Of a stretch of 64,000 nucleotides of DNA, positions 56,404 through 64,000 are shown in pieces. The position numbers and the translations under genes are program-made. The DNA comes from Mesorhizobium sp. M1C.F.Ca.ET.210.01.1.1 (GTDB lineage: Bacteria > Pseudomonadota > Alphaproteobacteria > Rhizobiales > Rhizobiaceae). Each line of letters begins with the position of its first letter. The stretch's first letter is position 1. The stretch spans positions 1 to 64,000 of the forward strand of contig NZ_SRUU01000029.1 in assembly GCF_004791585.1 (NCBI RefSeq). The letters run 5' to 3'. The notes beneath the pieces are model-generated. The model saw only the letters and a list, made by a program, of their open reading frames with translations, did no database searches and was not told the DNA's origin.

Positions 56404-57355
56404 GCAGGCCCTTGGCCGCGTCCTCGTCTGTGATCAACACCGAAACCTTCGTGTTGGCGAGCGCCGCGCGCATCACGGCGATCTTCTCCTGCCCGCCCGA
56501 AACCAGGATGGTGGTCGGGATGTCGGAGAGGTCCTGCAGCGGATAGGCGCAGACGCGGCGGTTGACCTCATGGTCGACCGTGCAGCCCTCGGCGTCGATG
56601 AAATGGCAAAGGATATCGCCGACCGCGCCGGCGGCCTGCAATTCCTCCAGCTCGCTCGGCTTGATGAAGCCGTAATTGGCGATGGGGCTGTCGTTGGAAA
56701 AGGAGCCGACGCTGAGCACGGCGATGTTGGCGCGCCGCGCCCGGAAGACGACGTCCTGGACGCTGCGCTGGCTCATGAAGGCATCACGCTGCTCCGGCCT
56801 GTCGGCATAGACGGGCACGGGCAAGAGATAGCATTCGGCGCCAATCTTCTCGGCGAATTCCCAGGCACTCTCGGTCGGGTTGAGCGGCTGGGCATGGGTG
56901 AGGCCGCCGAGCATCGAGACCACGGTGGTCCTGGCGATCGGTCGCCTGGGCAATTCGTTGATGGCGAATTTTAGCGTCCTGCCCCAGCCGAGCGCGATCA
57001 CGTCGCCGGGATTGACGTTGTCTGCGAGATAGGCTGCGGCGGCATGACCGATCAGCAGCGGCGTGTTGCTGCGGTCGGCGGCCGACGGCACGACCACGGC
57101 TTGGCTGAGACCGAAGCGCTGCTTCAGGCTTTCCTCCAATTGCACGCATTCGACGACGCTGTCGCGGATGCGGAACTGGACGACGCCCTCCTCGCGGGCA
57201 GCGGAGAGTATCCGGTGCACCTTGATGCGGCCAACACCGAGGATCTCTGAAATCCGCTCCTGCGTCAGGCCTTCGACATAATAGTGCCAGGCGGCGCGGG
57301 CCTTGAGCTCGGCATCCGGGAAGCGCGAGGCCTTCTCGTTCTCGATCACCGCCAT
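56393..57355 (-). CDS. SorC/DeoR-type sugar-binding transcriptional regulator (EryD-like)
   Basis: The 320-residue regulator has an N-terminal HTH (AAWHYYVEGLTQERISEILG, VGRIKVHRILSAAREEGVVQ) and a SorC sugar-phosphate-binding domain (VIALGWGRTLKFAINELPRR, VVSMLGGLTHAQPLNPTESA, SVGSFSNDSPIANYGFIKPS). It diverges from the RbsC-type permease operon across about 160 bp, where a TGAACAA/TTGTTCA repeat is found. EryD, regulator of erythritol use, is of this type. GGGAGG precedes ATG 57355. Confidence 0.9.
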   Translation of the reverse strand: MAVIENEKASRFPDAELKARAAWHYYVEGLTQERISEILGVGRIKVHRILSAAREEGVVQFRIRDSVVECVQLEESLKQRFGLSQAVVVPSAADRSNTPLLIGHAAAAYLADNVNPGDVIALGWGRTLKFAINELPRRPIARTTVVSMLGGLTHAQPLNPTESAWEFAEKIGAECYLLPVPVYADRPEQRDAFMSQRSVQDVVFRARRANIAVLSVGSFSNDSPIANYGFIKPSELEELQAAGAVGDILCHFIDAEGCTVDHEVNRRVCAYPLQDLSDIPTTILVSGGQEKIAVMRAALANTKVSVLITDEDAAKGLLSR

Positions 57356-57438
57356 CCTTATGCCTCCCGCATGCGCTGGGCTTTCCCTATGGCAAACCGT
57401 CGGTTCGTGCAAACCGCCGCCCAAAGCGTCGGCGGCAC

Positions 57439-57444
57439 TTGACA
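57439..57444 (+). promoter_or_regulatory. Candidate -35 box TTGACA
   Basis: A perfect TTGACA lies upstream of the SorC-controlled operon. The matching -10 (TTAGCT, 57462-57467, 17-bp spacer) is weak, as expected for a regulated promoter, and abuts the operator half-site. Confidence 0.35.
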
Positions 57445-57466
57445 ATTTTCTGATGAACGTTTTAGC

Positions 57467-57500
57467 TGAACAAAATTGCATATCAAAGATAAATTGTTCA
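57467..57500. promoter_or_regulatory. Candidate SorC operator TGAACAA ... TTGTTCA
   Basis: Half-sites TGAACAA (57467-57473) and TTGTTCA (57494-57500) are perfect complements 27 bp apart centre to centre, with AAATT flanks extending the symmetry. A third TGAAC lies at 57454. TGAACA/TGTTCA half-sites are known from other SorC regulators such as LsrR. Confidence 0.6.
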
Positions 57501-57515
57501 CAAGGGAGGTGCCTG

Positions 57516-57578
57516 GTGAACAAGAGCAGCCGGCGGGCCATCGCCGGCTCGCTGACGGAGGAGACGAAGTGGCCGTGA
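57516..57578 (+). CDS. Putative 20-aa leader peptide upstream of the permease gene
   Basis: A GTG at 57516 with a strong GGGAGG 6 nt upstream opens a 20-codon frame (MNKSSRRAIAGSLTEETKWP) that stops at 57578, inside the start of the permease gene. A perfect 8-bp hairpin (57528-57535 with 57542-57549) lies within it, just ahead of the permease ribosome binding site. Translation of the leader would open the hairpin and could couple to the permease. Coding status is not proved. Confidence 0.45.
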   Translation: MNKSSRRAIAGSLTEETKWP

Positions 57579-58582
57579 GCAACGAGACGAGCGAGTTGAA
57601 GGCTGGCACCGGCGCCGCGCAGGCCGCTTCAGGTGCGAAGCTTTCGGCTCTGTTTGCCGGAACGATGGGGCCGATGATCGGCCTGGTGCTTCTGTGCCTG
57701 GCGCTGGCGCTGACCACCGACACGTTCCTTACCTTTCGCAACATCCTCAACGTGCTCGACCAGGTGACGGTGCTCGGCATCATGGCGATCGGCATGACGC
57801 TGGTCATCCTGATCGGCGGGATCGACCTTTCGGTCGGTTCTGTTCTGGCGCTGGCCTCGATGGTGATGGGCTACGTCGCCTACCCCGACTATCTCAATCT
57901 CGGCGTTCCGGTGGGCATCGCCGCGGCGCTGGTCGTCGCCGCCCTCTGCGGCCTGGTCTCGGGCCTGCTGGTGACGGTGACGAAGCTGCCGCCCTTCATT
58001 GCGACGCTCGCCATGATGTCGGTGGCGCGGGGCCTCGCCAACATGATCACCGACGGCTCGCAGATCGTCGGCTTTCCCGACTGGTTCACCAACCTGTCGA
58101 TCGTGCGCCATTTCGGCTTCCTGTCGGTCACCGTCGGGCTGATGATCGTGCTGGCGATCGTCTTCGCCGTCTTCCTCAACTATCGCGCCACCGGGCGCAG
58201 CCTTTACGCGATCGGCGGCAGCGCCGAGGTCGCCCGCCTTTCCGGCATTCCGGTGAAATCGCTGACCAACTGGGTCTATGCGATCTGCGGCCTGCTGGCG
58301 GGGCTCGCCGGCATCGTGCTCGCAGCCCGGCTCGATTCCGTGCAGCCGAGCTCGGGCGTCGGCTACGAGCTCGACACGATCGCGGCGGTGGTGATCGGCG
58401 GCGCCAGCCTTTCGGGCGGTATCGGCTCGATCGGCGGCACGGCGATCGGCGTGCTGATCATCGGCGTGCTGCGCAACGGGCTCAACCTGCTCGGCGTCTC
58501 GCCCTTCGTCCAGCAGGTGGTGATCGGCGTGGTCATCGCGCTGGCGGTCGCCACCGACACCTGGCGGCGCCGAACGCAATGA
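57569..58582 (+). CDS. Sugar ABC transporter permease, RbsC type
   Basis: The 337-residue permease has a polar N-terminus of about 25 residues, then spans with MAIGMTLVILIGGIDLSVGS, TVTKLPPFIATLAMMSVARG, AIGGSAEVARLSGIPVKSLT and AAVVIGGASLSGGIGSIGGT, all classic RbsC features. The GTG at 57569 has GGAGGAG upstream and overlaps the leader frame. It works with the binding protein and ATPase encoded next. Confidence 0.92.
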   Translation: MAVSNETSELKAGTGAAQAASGAKLSALFAGTMGPMIGLVLLCLALALTTDTFLTFRNILNVLDQVTVLGIMAIGMTLVILIGGIDLSVGSVLALASMVMGYVAYPDYLNLGVPVGIAAALVVAALCGLVSGLLVTVTKLPPFIATLAMMSVARGLANMITDGSQIVGFPDWFTNLSIVRHFGFLSVTVGLMIVLAIVFAVFLNYRATGRSLYAIGGSAEVARLSGIPVKSLTNWVYAICGLLAGLAGIVLAARLDSVQPSSGVGYELDTIAAVVIGGASLSGGIGSIGGTAIGVLIIGVLRNGLNLLGVSPFVQQVVIGVVIALAVATDTWRRRTQ

Positions 58583-58602
58583 GAAGCTGGGCGCAATGAG
58601 AA

Positions 58603-58624
58603 TTCGCCCGGATGTCCGGGCGAA
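58603..58624 (+). other. Intercistronic hairpin and 11-bp direct repeat
   Basis: TTCGCCCGGA pairs with TCCGGGCGAA across two bases, between the permease and binding-protein genes. Just before it CGCAATGAGAA occurs twice (58575-58585 and 58592-58602), the first copy containing the permease stop. There is no T-tract, so processing or stability is a likelier role than termination. Confidence 0.55.
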
Positions 58625-58713
58625 ACGGATCGGTCGATCCGAGACTGGACTGTCCGGCCGGGGGCGCCGCGATGCGCAGGCTGGACGGGATTGAACACCA
58701 ACGGAGGAAAAAC

Positions 58714-59652
58714 ATGCTGACCAAACGTTCACTGCTGCTTGCGGCCGCAGCCATCGTCCCGCTGCTCGGCCTGTCCGACGCCGCCTCGGCCAAGGACGCC
58801 AAGAAGCTCGGGCTGGCCGTCGCCAACCTGCAGGCGGACTTCTTCAACCAGATCAAGCAGTCGGTAGAAGCCTATGCCAAGGAGAAGGGCATCGAGGTCA
58901 TCACCGTCGACGCCAAGGGCGACTCGGCAACGCAGGTCAGCCAGGTGCAGGACCTGGTCACGCAGAACATCGACGCGCTGATCTACATCCCGGCCGGCGC
59001 CACGGCTGCGACCGTTCCGACCAAGACCGCCAAGGCCGCCAGCATTCCGGTGGTCAATGTCGACCGCAACGCCGACGGCGCGCCCGGCGACACCTTCATC
59101 GCCACCGACAGCGTCAACTCGGCCAAGGGCGTGTGCGACTACATCGCCAAGCAGGCCGGCGGCAAGGGCGAGATGGTGATCATCCATGGCCAGAAGGGCA
59201 CGACGCCGGAAGTCGACCGCTCCAAGGGCTGCGGCGAAGCGCTGAAGGCCTATCCGGACATCAAGGTGGTCGGCGAGCTCTGGAGCGACCAGTGGCACCA
59301 GGACGAGGGCTTCAAGCTGGCGCAGGACCTGCTGCAGGCCCATCCCAATGTCTCGATCATCTTCGGCCAGGCAGACGCGCTGGCGCTGGGCGCCGCGCAG
59401 GCGGTCAAGGTCGCCAATCCCGACCACAAGATCTGGATCGCTGGCTTCGACGGCGACGTGGCGGCGCTGAAGGCGCTGAAGGACGGCGTGTTCGACGTGA
59501 CCGCGACGCAGCAGACCCAGGGCATGGGCCGGCTCGCCGTCGACTCGGCCATCAAGCTGGTGGCCGGCGACAAGCTGGCAGCCGACCAGCTGCAGGACGC
59601 GACGCTGACCACCAAGGACAATGTCGCGCAGTTCATCGAGAAGCATCCGTAA
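58714..59652 (+). CDS. Sugar ABC transporter substrate-binding protein, RbsB type
   Basis: The 312-residue periplasmic protein has a signal peptide (LLLAAAAIVPLLGLSDAASA) and a ribose-type fold (LGLAVANLQADFFNQIKQSV, QNIDALIYIPAGATAATVPT, IPVVNVDRNADGAPGDTFIA, IWIAGFDGDVAALKALKDGV). GGAGG precedes ATG 58714. The ligand is probably a pentose, tetritol or related polyol, judged from the pathway genes around it. Confidence 0.93.
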   Translation: MLTKRSLLLAAAAIVPLLGLSDAASAKDAKKLGLAVANLQADFFNQIKQSVEAYAKEKGIEVITVDAKGDSATQVSQVQDLVTQNIDALIYIPAGATAATVPTKTAKAASIPVVNVDRNADGAPGDTFIATDSVNSAKGVCDYIAKQAGGKGEMVIIHGQKGTTPEVDRSKGCGEALKAYPDIKVVGELWSDQWHQDEGFKLAQDLLQAHPNVSIIFGQADALALGAAQAVKVANPDHKIWIAGFDGDVAALKALKDGVFDVTATQQTQGMGRLAVDSAIKLVAGDKLAADQLQDATLTTKDNVAQFIEKHP

Positions 59653-59684
59653 GGGCGAACGGCTGAGACCTGAAGAGCGCCACG

Positions 59685-61193
59685 ATGTCCCTTGATCCCC
59701 ACACCGGCGGAAGCCCGCACAACGGGCTCTTCGTCAACGGCCTCTGCAAAAGCTACGGACCGGTCCAGGTCCTGGCCGATGCGAGCTTCGAGGTGCGGCC
59801 GGGCGAAGTCGTGGCGCTGCTTGGCGAGAACGGCGCTGGCAAGTCTACCGTCTCCAACATCATCGCCGGTTCGATCAAGCCCGATGCCGGCACCATCATC
59901 TGGCGGGGGAAGCCTTATTCCCCCGCCAACCCCGCCGCGGCCATCGAGGCCGGCGTCGGCATGATCCACCAGGAATTGAAGCTGCTGCCTGACCTTTCGG
60001 TGGCGGAGAATGTCTATGTCGGGCGCCTGCCGATGCGCGGCGGCCGCATCGACCGCACGACCATGAACGCCAAGGCCTCGGCGCAATTGAAGCGCCTCGG
60101 CCTCGATGTCTCGCCCGAACGCAAGGTGCGCACGCTGCGCGTCGCGGCCCAGCAGCAGGTCGAGATCGCCAAGGCGCTGACACTGAACGCCGAACTCCTG
60201 ATCCTCGACGAGCCGACCGCGGCCCTCGGCGGTGAGGAGACGGAACTGCTGTTCCAGCAGATCCGCAAGCTCAAGGCCGAAGGAATGTCCTTCATCTATA
60301 TCAGCCACCGCCTCGACGAGATCGCGCAGATCGCCGACCGCGTGGTGGTGATGCGTGACGGCCGCATCGTCGCCCGGCACGAGCGCGCTGATATCCCGGT
60401 GCGCACCGTGGTCGAGCAGATGGTCGGGCGCAGCGTCGAGCGCATGTTCCCGAAGCTGTCCCCGCCTGGCGACAAGATCTTGCTCGAGGTCGAGAACCTG
60501 TCGTCGCCTGAGCGCAGTTTCAACAACGTTTCCTTCTCGGTGAAATCGGGCGAGATCCTCGGCATCGCCGGACTGATCGGCGCAGGCCGCACGGAGCTGG
60601 TGCGGGCGATCGCCGGCGCCGACCCGATCTCTTCTGGCGCGGTGCGCGTCGCGGGTCAGCCCATCCATCTCAGCGGGCCGGCGGCAGCGATCAAGGCCGG
60701 TGTCGTGCTGGTGCCGGAGGACCGCAAGGCGCAAGGCGTGGTGCTCGAACAGACCATCGGCGAGAACCTTGCCATCGGCAATTTCGACCATGTCGCGCCG
60801 AAGGGCTGGGTGTTTCCCAAGGCGGTGCAGAAATTCGCCGAGGCCGGCATTTCAAGGCTCGGCGTCAAGGGCAGGCCGAACCAGGCTGTGTCAAAACTTT
60901 CCGGCGGCAACCAGCAGAAGGTGATCATCGCCAAATGGGTGTCGCGACCGCCCAAGGTGTTCATCCTCGACGAGCCGACGCGCGGCATCGATGTCGGCGC
61001 GCGCGCGGCGATCTATGACGTCATCGCTGACCTTGCCCGCTCCGGCATGGCTGTGGTGGTGGTGAGTTCCGACCTCGAGGAGGTGCTGGGGCTTTCGCAC
61101 CGCGTGCTGGTGCTGAGCCGCGGCCGCCAGCGCGGCATCCTCGACCGCGATGAAGCAAGCAATGTCGCCGTGATGGAACTCGCCACGAGCTGA
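59685..61193 (+). CDS. Sugar ABC transporter ATP-binding protein, RbsA type (two domains)
   Basis: The 502-residue ATPase has two tandem domains. The first has Walker A LLGENGAGKSTVSNIIAG, VAAQQQVEIAKALTLNAELL in place of a strict LSGGQ, and LILDEPTAALG. The second has a degenerate Walker A (GIAGLIGAGRTELVRAIAGA), KLSGGNQQKVIIAKWVSRPP and FILDEPTRGIDVG, as is normal for RbsA. It completes the C-B-A transporter set. Confidence 0.95.
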   Translation: MSLDPHTGGSPHNGLFVNGLCKSYGPVQVLADASFEVRPGEVVALLGENGAGKSTVSNIIAGSIKPDAGTIIWRGKPYSPANPAAAIEAGVGMIHQELKLLPDLSVAENVYVGRLPMRGGRIDRTTMNAKASAQLKRLGLDVSPERKVRTLRVAAQQQVEIAKALTLNAELLILDEPTAALGGEETELLFQQIRKLKAEGMSFIYISHRLDEIAQIADRVVVMRDGRIVARHERADIPVRTVVEQMVGRSVERMFPKLSPPGDKILLEVENLSSPERSFNNVSFSVKSGEILGIAGLIGAGRTELVRAIAGADPISSGAVRVAGQPIHLSGPAAAIKAGVVLVPEDRKAQGVVLEQTIGENLAIGNFDHVAPKGWVFPKAVQKFAEAGISRLGVKGRPNQAVSKLSGGNQQKVIIAKWVSRPPKVFILDEPTRGIDVGARAAIYDVIADLARSGMAVVVVSSDLEEVLGLSHRVLVLSRGRQRGILDRDEASNVAVMELATS

Positions 61194-61252
61194 GACACAG
61201 CGGATGGGAACAAAGCGCAGCGGGTGATACCCTCCCAGGCACCGGACCGCGC

Positions 61253-61277
61253 GGGGCGCCAGCAGGACTGGCGCCCC
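61253..61277 (+). terminator. Hairpin between the ATPase and first SDR gene
   Basis: A perfect 10-bp stem (GGGGCGCCAG with CTGGCGCCCC) and CAGGA loop is followed by TTCAT. It may be a weak terminator or an mRNA stability hairpin inside the operon. Confidence 0.5.
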
Positions 61278-61300
61278 TTCATCTGAGGAGAGGGAAAAAG

Positions 61301-62065
61301 ATGAGATTGTTCGATCTTCACGGCGACGTGGCATTGGTGACAGGGGCAGGCAGCGGCATCGGCCAGGCAATCGCCATCGGCCTGGCGGAAGCCGGCGCCG
61401 ATGTCGCCTGCTTCGGCCACAGCTCGAAAGGCGGGCTGGAGGAGACTGCCGGCAAGATCAAGGCGCTCGGCCGCAAGGCCCTGGTGCTGACCGGCACGGT
61501 GACGTCAGAGAGCGACCTCGCAGCGGCGGTCGATCGTATCGAAAGGGAACTCGGCGCGCTGACGATTGCCGTCAACAATGCCGGTGTCGCCGGCGCCGAG
61601 CCGGCCGAAACGCTGCCTATGGAAAAGTGGCAGAAGATCTACGACGTCAATGTCAGCGGCGTGTTCCTGTCCTGCCAGGCCGAGGCGCGGGTGATGCTGC
61701 CGCGCCGCAAAGGCTCGATCGTCAACATCGCCTCGATGTCCGGCTCGATCATCAACCGCGGCCTGACGCAGGCGCACTACAATTCGTCGAAGGCGGCAGT
61801 GATCCACATGTCGAAGAGCCTCGCCATGGAATGGGCCGACCGCGGCCTGCGCGTCAATGTGGTGAGCCCCGGCTACACGCTGACGCCGATGAATAAGCGG
61901 CCGGAGGTTGCCGACCAGGTCAAGATATTCGCACGCGACACGCCGATGGGCCGCATGGCGACGCCGGAGGAGATGGTCGGGCCGACCGTGTTCCTGGCGA
62001 GCCGCGCCGCGAGTTTCGTCACCGGCGTCGACCTCATCGTCGATGGCGGCTTCGTCTGCTGGTAG
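61301..62065 (+). CDS. SDR-family polyol/sugar dehydrogenase
   Basis: The 254-residue short-chain dehydrogenase has the cofactor motif TGAGSGIG, VNNAGVAG, catalytic Ser in NIASMSGSIINRG and the Tyr-x-x-x-Lys in HYNSSKAAVIHMSKSLAMEW, with the usual VNVVSPGYTLTPMN and VDGGFVCW end. Its place in a kinase-transporter-SorC locus suggests oxidation of a polyol. GGAGAGG precedes ATG 61301. It lies 9 bp before the second SDR gene. Confidence 0.9.
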   Translation: MRLFDLHGDVALVTGAGSGIGQAIAIGLAEAGADVACFGHSSKGGLEETAGKIKALGRKALVLTGTVTSESDLAAAVDRIERELGALTIAVNNAGVAGAEPAETLPMEKWQKIYDVNVSGVFLSCQAEARVMLPRRKGSIVNIASMSGSIINRGLTQAHYNSSKAAVIHMSKSLAMEWADRGLRVNVVSPGYTLTPMNKRPEVADQVKIFARDTPMGRMATPEEMVGPTVFLASRAASFVTGVDLIVDGGFVCW

Positions 62066-62074
62066 GGAGAGAAG

Positions 62075-62860
62075 ATGCAGAAGCGTTTTGAAGGAAAGAC
62101 GGCGGTCGTCACGGGCGCCAGCGGCGGCATCGGTGCGGCCATGGCGAAACGCTTCGCGGCGGAGGGTGCAGCGGTCGTCGTCAGTGCCATCGATCCGCGC
62201 GTCGACGAGGTCGCCGCCGGACTGAAGGCCGCGGGCGCGAAGGTCGCCTCGATGCGCATGGACGTGACGAAGAAGGACGAGATCGCAGCGCTCTACGACC
62301 TCGCCGAGAAGGAATTCGGCCGCGTCGACATTTCCATTCAGAACGCCGGCGTCATCACCATCGCCAGGATCGAGGCGATGACGGAAGCCGAGTGGGACAA
62401 GGTGATGGCGGTGAACACCAAGGGCGTGTTCCTGTGCTGCCAGGAAGCGATCCTGCGCATGCGCAAGCATGGCGAAGGCGGCCGGCTGATCAACACCGCC
62501 TCCGGCCAGGCGCGGCAGGGCTTCATCTACACGCCGCACTATGCCGCCTCGAAGTTCGGCGTCGTCGGCATCACGCAGAGCCTCGCCAAGGAGGTCGCCA
62601 AGGAGAAGATCACCGTCAACGCCATCTGCCCCGGCATCATCGACACCGACATGTGGGCCTATAACGACACCGCCTGGGGCCAGCTGCTCGGCGACTACAA
62701 GCCGGGCGAGCTGATGGCTGAATGGGTGAAGAACATCCCCATGGGCCGCGCCGGCAGCGGCGAGGACGTCTCCGGGCTGGTCAGCTTCCTTGCCAGCGAC
62801 GACGCAGCCTACATCACCGGCCAGACCATCAATGTCGATGGCGGCCTGATCATGTCGTGA
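62075..62860 (+). CDS. SDR-family dehydrogenase (butanediol/polyol dehydrogenase-like)
   Basis: The 261-residue SDR has TGASGGIG, IQNAGVIT, the catalytic Tyr-x-x-x-Lys in HYAASKFGVVGITQSLAKEV, and ICPGIIDTDMWAYNDTAWGQ, a stretch seen in acetoin/butanediol- and sorbitol-type dehydrogenases, ending NVDGGLIMS. The first SDR and this one probably act on successive or alternative polyols. AGGGAGAG precedes ATG 62075. Confidence 0.9.
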   Translation: MQKRFEGKTAVVTGASGGIGAAMAKRFAAEGAAVVVSAIDPRVDEVAAGLKAAGAKVASMRMDVTKKDEIAALYDLAEKEFGRVDISIQNAGVITIARIEAMTEAEWDKVMAVNTKGVFLCCQEAILRMRKHGEGGRLINTASGQARQGFIYTPHYAASKFGVVGITQSLAKEVAKEKITVNAICPGIIDTDMWAYNDTAWGQLLGDYKPGELMAEWVKNIPMGRAGSGEDVSGLVSFLASDDAAYITGQTINVDGGLIMS

Positions 62861-62867
62861 GACTGTC

Positions 62868-62890
62868 GGCTGCCCGGCGCCCGGGCAGCC
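62868..62890 (+). other. Strong hairpin between the SDR and small membrane gene
   Basis: GGCTGCCCGG pairs perfectly with CCGGGCAGCC around a 3-nt loop, directly before ATG 62891. There is no T-tract. It could block the start region of the small gene or end the operon message by processing. Confidence 0.6.
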
Positions 62891-63136
62891 ATGGTGGGCG
62901 CACGCCAAAAACCGATGGCGCTGTGGGCCGGGTTGATCACCGCGGAATTGATCATCCCGGTGTTCTGCTTCCGGCACTACATCCAGGACGGCGGCAACTT
63001 CCCCGACCACATGCTGGACGATCTCGGCATGGCAGGAACCGACCTGTCGGTCAAAAAGGCGGGCATGCTGCCCTACTTGACGCTGGCCGCCGGCGTGATT
63101 GTGATGCTCATCGCCAACTGGCTGTTCGTCATCTGA
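62891..63136 (+). CDS. Small membrane protein (81 aa), hypothetical
   Basis: Two hydrophobic segments (ALWAGLITAELIIPVFCF and LPYLTLAAGVIVMLIANWLF) flank a polar loop with RHYIQDGGNFPDHMLDDLGM. No family was recognised. No ribosome binding site precedes ATG 62891 or the in-frame ATG 62915, and a strong hairpin lies just upstream, so translation may be poor or the gene may not be real. A terminator follows at 63155. Confidence 0.5.
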   Translation: MVGARQKPMALWAGLITAELIIPVFCFRHYIQDGGNFPDHMLDDLGMAGTDLSVKKAGMLPYLTLAAGVIVMLIANWLFVI

Positions 63137-63154
63137 CGTGGCAAGCCGAAGAGG

Positions 63155-63184
63155 ATCGGGCGCGCGTCGGCGCGCCCGACCTTT
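63155..63184 (+). terminator. Rho-independent terminator of the SDR operon
   Basis: A perfect 10-bp stem (TCGGGCGCGC with GCGCGCCCGA) with GTCG loop is followed by CCTTTTC. It ends rightward transcription before the convergent RND gene. The remaining bases to 63301 show nothing further. Confidence 0.78.
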
Positions 63185-63301
63185 TCACGCCGGTTGGAAT
63201 GCCTGCCCTGCGCATGATGGCGCCGAGAACTGGTTGCCTTGTAGACGCAAATCGTCCGCCACCGACTTTCGCCAATGGCGGACGATCCGAGGTTGCCACC
63301 T

Positions 63302-64000
63302 TTATTCCGCAGCCAAGGCCAGCTGCGGTCTTTCGATGCCTTCGATCTGCTCCGGCTCCGGCGCCTGCTCGTCGGTCTTCGCCTTCTTGGGCTCGCGGCC
63401 GAAGAACAGGGCATAGCCCGCCGGCAGCACCAGGATGGTGAGCACGGTGGCGACCAGAATGCCGCCCATCATGGCGTAGGCCAGCGGACCCCAGAAGACG
63501 GCGCGCGAGATCGGGATCAGCGCCAGCACCGCGGTCAGCGCCGTCAGCATGATCGGCCGGAAGCGGCGCACGGCGGCGCCGACGATCGCCTCCGATCGCT
63601 CCATGCCGGCCGCGATGTCCTGGTCGATCTGGTCGACCAGGATGATCGAGTTTCGCATGATGATGCCAAGCAGCGCGATGACGCCGAGGATGGCGACGAA
63701 GCCGAACGGCGCGCCGCTGATCAGAAGCGCCGCCGCGGCGCCGATGATGCCAAGCGGACCGGTGGCCAGCACCAGCATCGACTTGCCGAAATGCTGCAGC
63801 TGGACCATCAGCAATATGACGATGATGGCAAGCATGATCGGCGCCTTGGCGGCGATCGAGGCCTGGCTTTCAGCCGAGTCTTCGGCGCCGCCCTGGATCT
63901 CGATCTTGTAGCCGGGGGCAAGGCCGGCGCGCAGGTCCTTCATGTCGTTGTACATCTTGGTGACGACGTCGTTCGACTGCACGCCGTCCGGCAGCGTGCC
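63302..64000 (-). CDS. RND transporter, C-terminal part (cut by the window edge)
   Basis: At least 233 codons of an AcrB-like pump are present, and the gene runs on past base 64000. The visible part holds the last periplasmic segment (YKIEIQGGAEDSAESQASIA) and the C-terminal spans with IMLAIIVILLMVQLQHFGKS, GVIALLGIIMRNSIILVDQI and RRFRPIMLTALTAVLALIPI. It ends in a charged tail (KKAKTDEQAPEPEQIEGIER). It differs from the pump at 32323. The partner adaptor must lie outside. Confidence 0.9.
   Translation of the reverse strand, partial: GTLPDGVQSNDVVTKMYNDMKDLRAGLAPGYKIEIQGGAEDSAESQASIAAKAPIMLAIIVILLMVQLQHFGKSMLVLATGPLGIIGAAAALLISGAPFGFVAILGVIALLGIIMRNSIILVDQIDQDIAAGMERSEAIVGAAVRRFRPIMLTALTAVLALIPISRAVFWGPLAYAMMGGILVATVLTILVLPAGYALFFGREPKKAKTDEQAPEPEQIEGIERPQLALAAE

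Noticed and set aside
59685..61193. Broken Walker A in the second RbsA domain as a mutation
   Set aside because: A degenerate second Walker A (GLIGAGRTE) is normal for RbsA-type ATPases.

Overview
The window reads as chromosomal DNA of an alphaproteobacterium of the order Hyphomicrobiales, most probably Mesorhizobium or a close relative. Support comes from high GC, a BacA/SbmA-type peptide transporter of rhizobial type, several large ABC-transport catabolic loci each with its own GntR, LacI, SorC or LysR regulator, rhizobial intergenic palindromes, and an αr14/'cuckoo'-like small RNA. This assignment is inferred from gene content and protein resemblance recalled without a database search. No rRNA, tRNA, CRISPR array, prophage or plasmid replication gene was seen.

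Layout. (1) 0.2-10.1 kb is mostly housekeeping and scattered single genes: der and a YfgM-like TPR protein, a polysaccharide deacetylase, bacA, an MFS transporter, a LysR regulator, an M29 aminopeptidase, DUF488, an ArsC-like protein and a SnoaL-like protein. (2) 10.2-25.4 kb holds two PotFGHI-type (polyamine/opine class) ABC transporters, nearly all on the minus strand. The first forms one tight operon with gamma-glutamyltransferase, an oxalate-CoA-ligase-like enzyme and a ketopantoate-reductase-like enzyme, and faces a divergent FCD-GntR regulator. The second carries a PuuR-like XRE-cupin regulator inside the operon and a PuuB-like FAD oxidase at its head. (3) 25.5-31.0 kb has a fumarylacetoacetase-family hydrolase followed by an Frc/Rbs-type sugar ABC transporter and a LacI regulator. 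(4) 31.1-31.22 kb encodes a small RNA of three consecutive hairpins, each with CCTCCTCCC in a 10-nt loop. (5) 31.3-36.7 kb is a TetR-controlled RND efflux operon with a large dyad operator and a small overlapping leader gene. (6) 36.7-51.0 kb contains a LysR gene, a BesD/HalD-like 2-oxoglutarate oxygenase with a hydroxylase-type HxD triad, an FCD-GntR gene behind a perfect 16-bp palindrome, two enolase-superfamily dehydratases, a Dpp-type transporter with fused ATPases, a second Dpp-type binding protein with its own LysR, and a double-DUF427 protein. (7) 51.0-52.7 kb is a decayed IS110-family element beside an intergenic palindrome. (8) 52.8-63.2 kb is a polyol/sugar locus: SAF-domain oxidoreductase, FGGY kinase, SorC regulator, RbsCBA-type transporter and two SDR dehydrogenases. 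(9) The right edge cuts through a second RND transporter.

How the genes work together. Regions 2, 3, 6 and 8 each pair an importer with catabolic enzymes and a dedicated regulator, the usual scavenging style of soil and rhizosphere bacteria. Substrates cannot be fixed from sequence alone. The least ordinary signals are the triple anti-Shine-Dalgarno-loop RNA, the transporter-GGT-acyl-CoA-ligase operon, the oxygenase/enolase/Dpp locus, and a 20-codon leader ORF with a hairpin in front of the SorC-linked permease gene.
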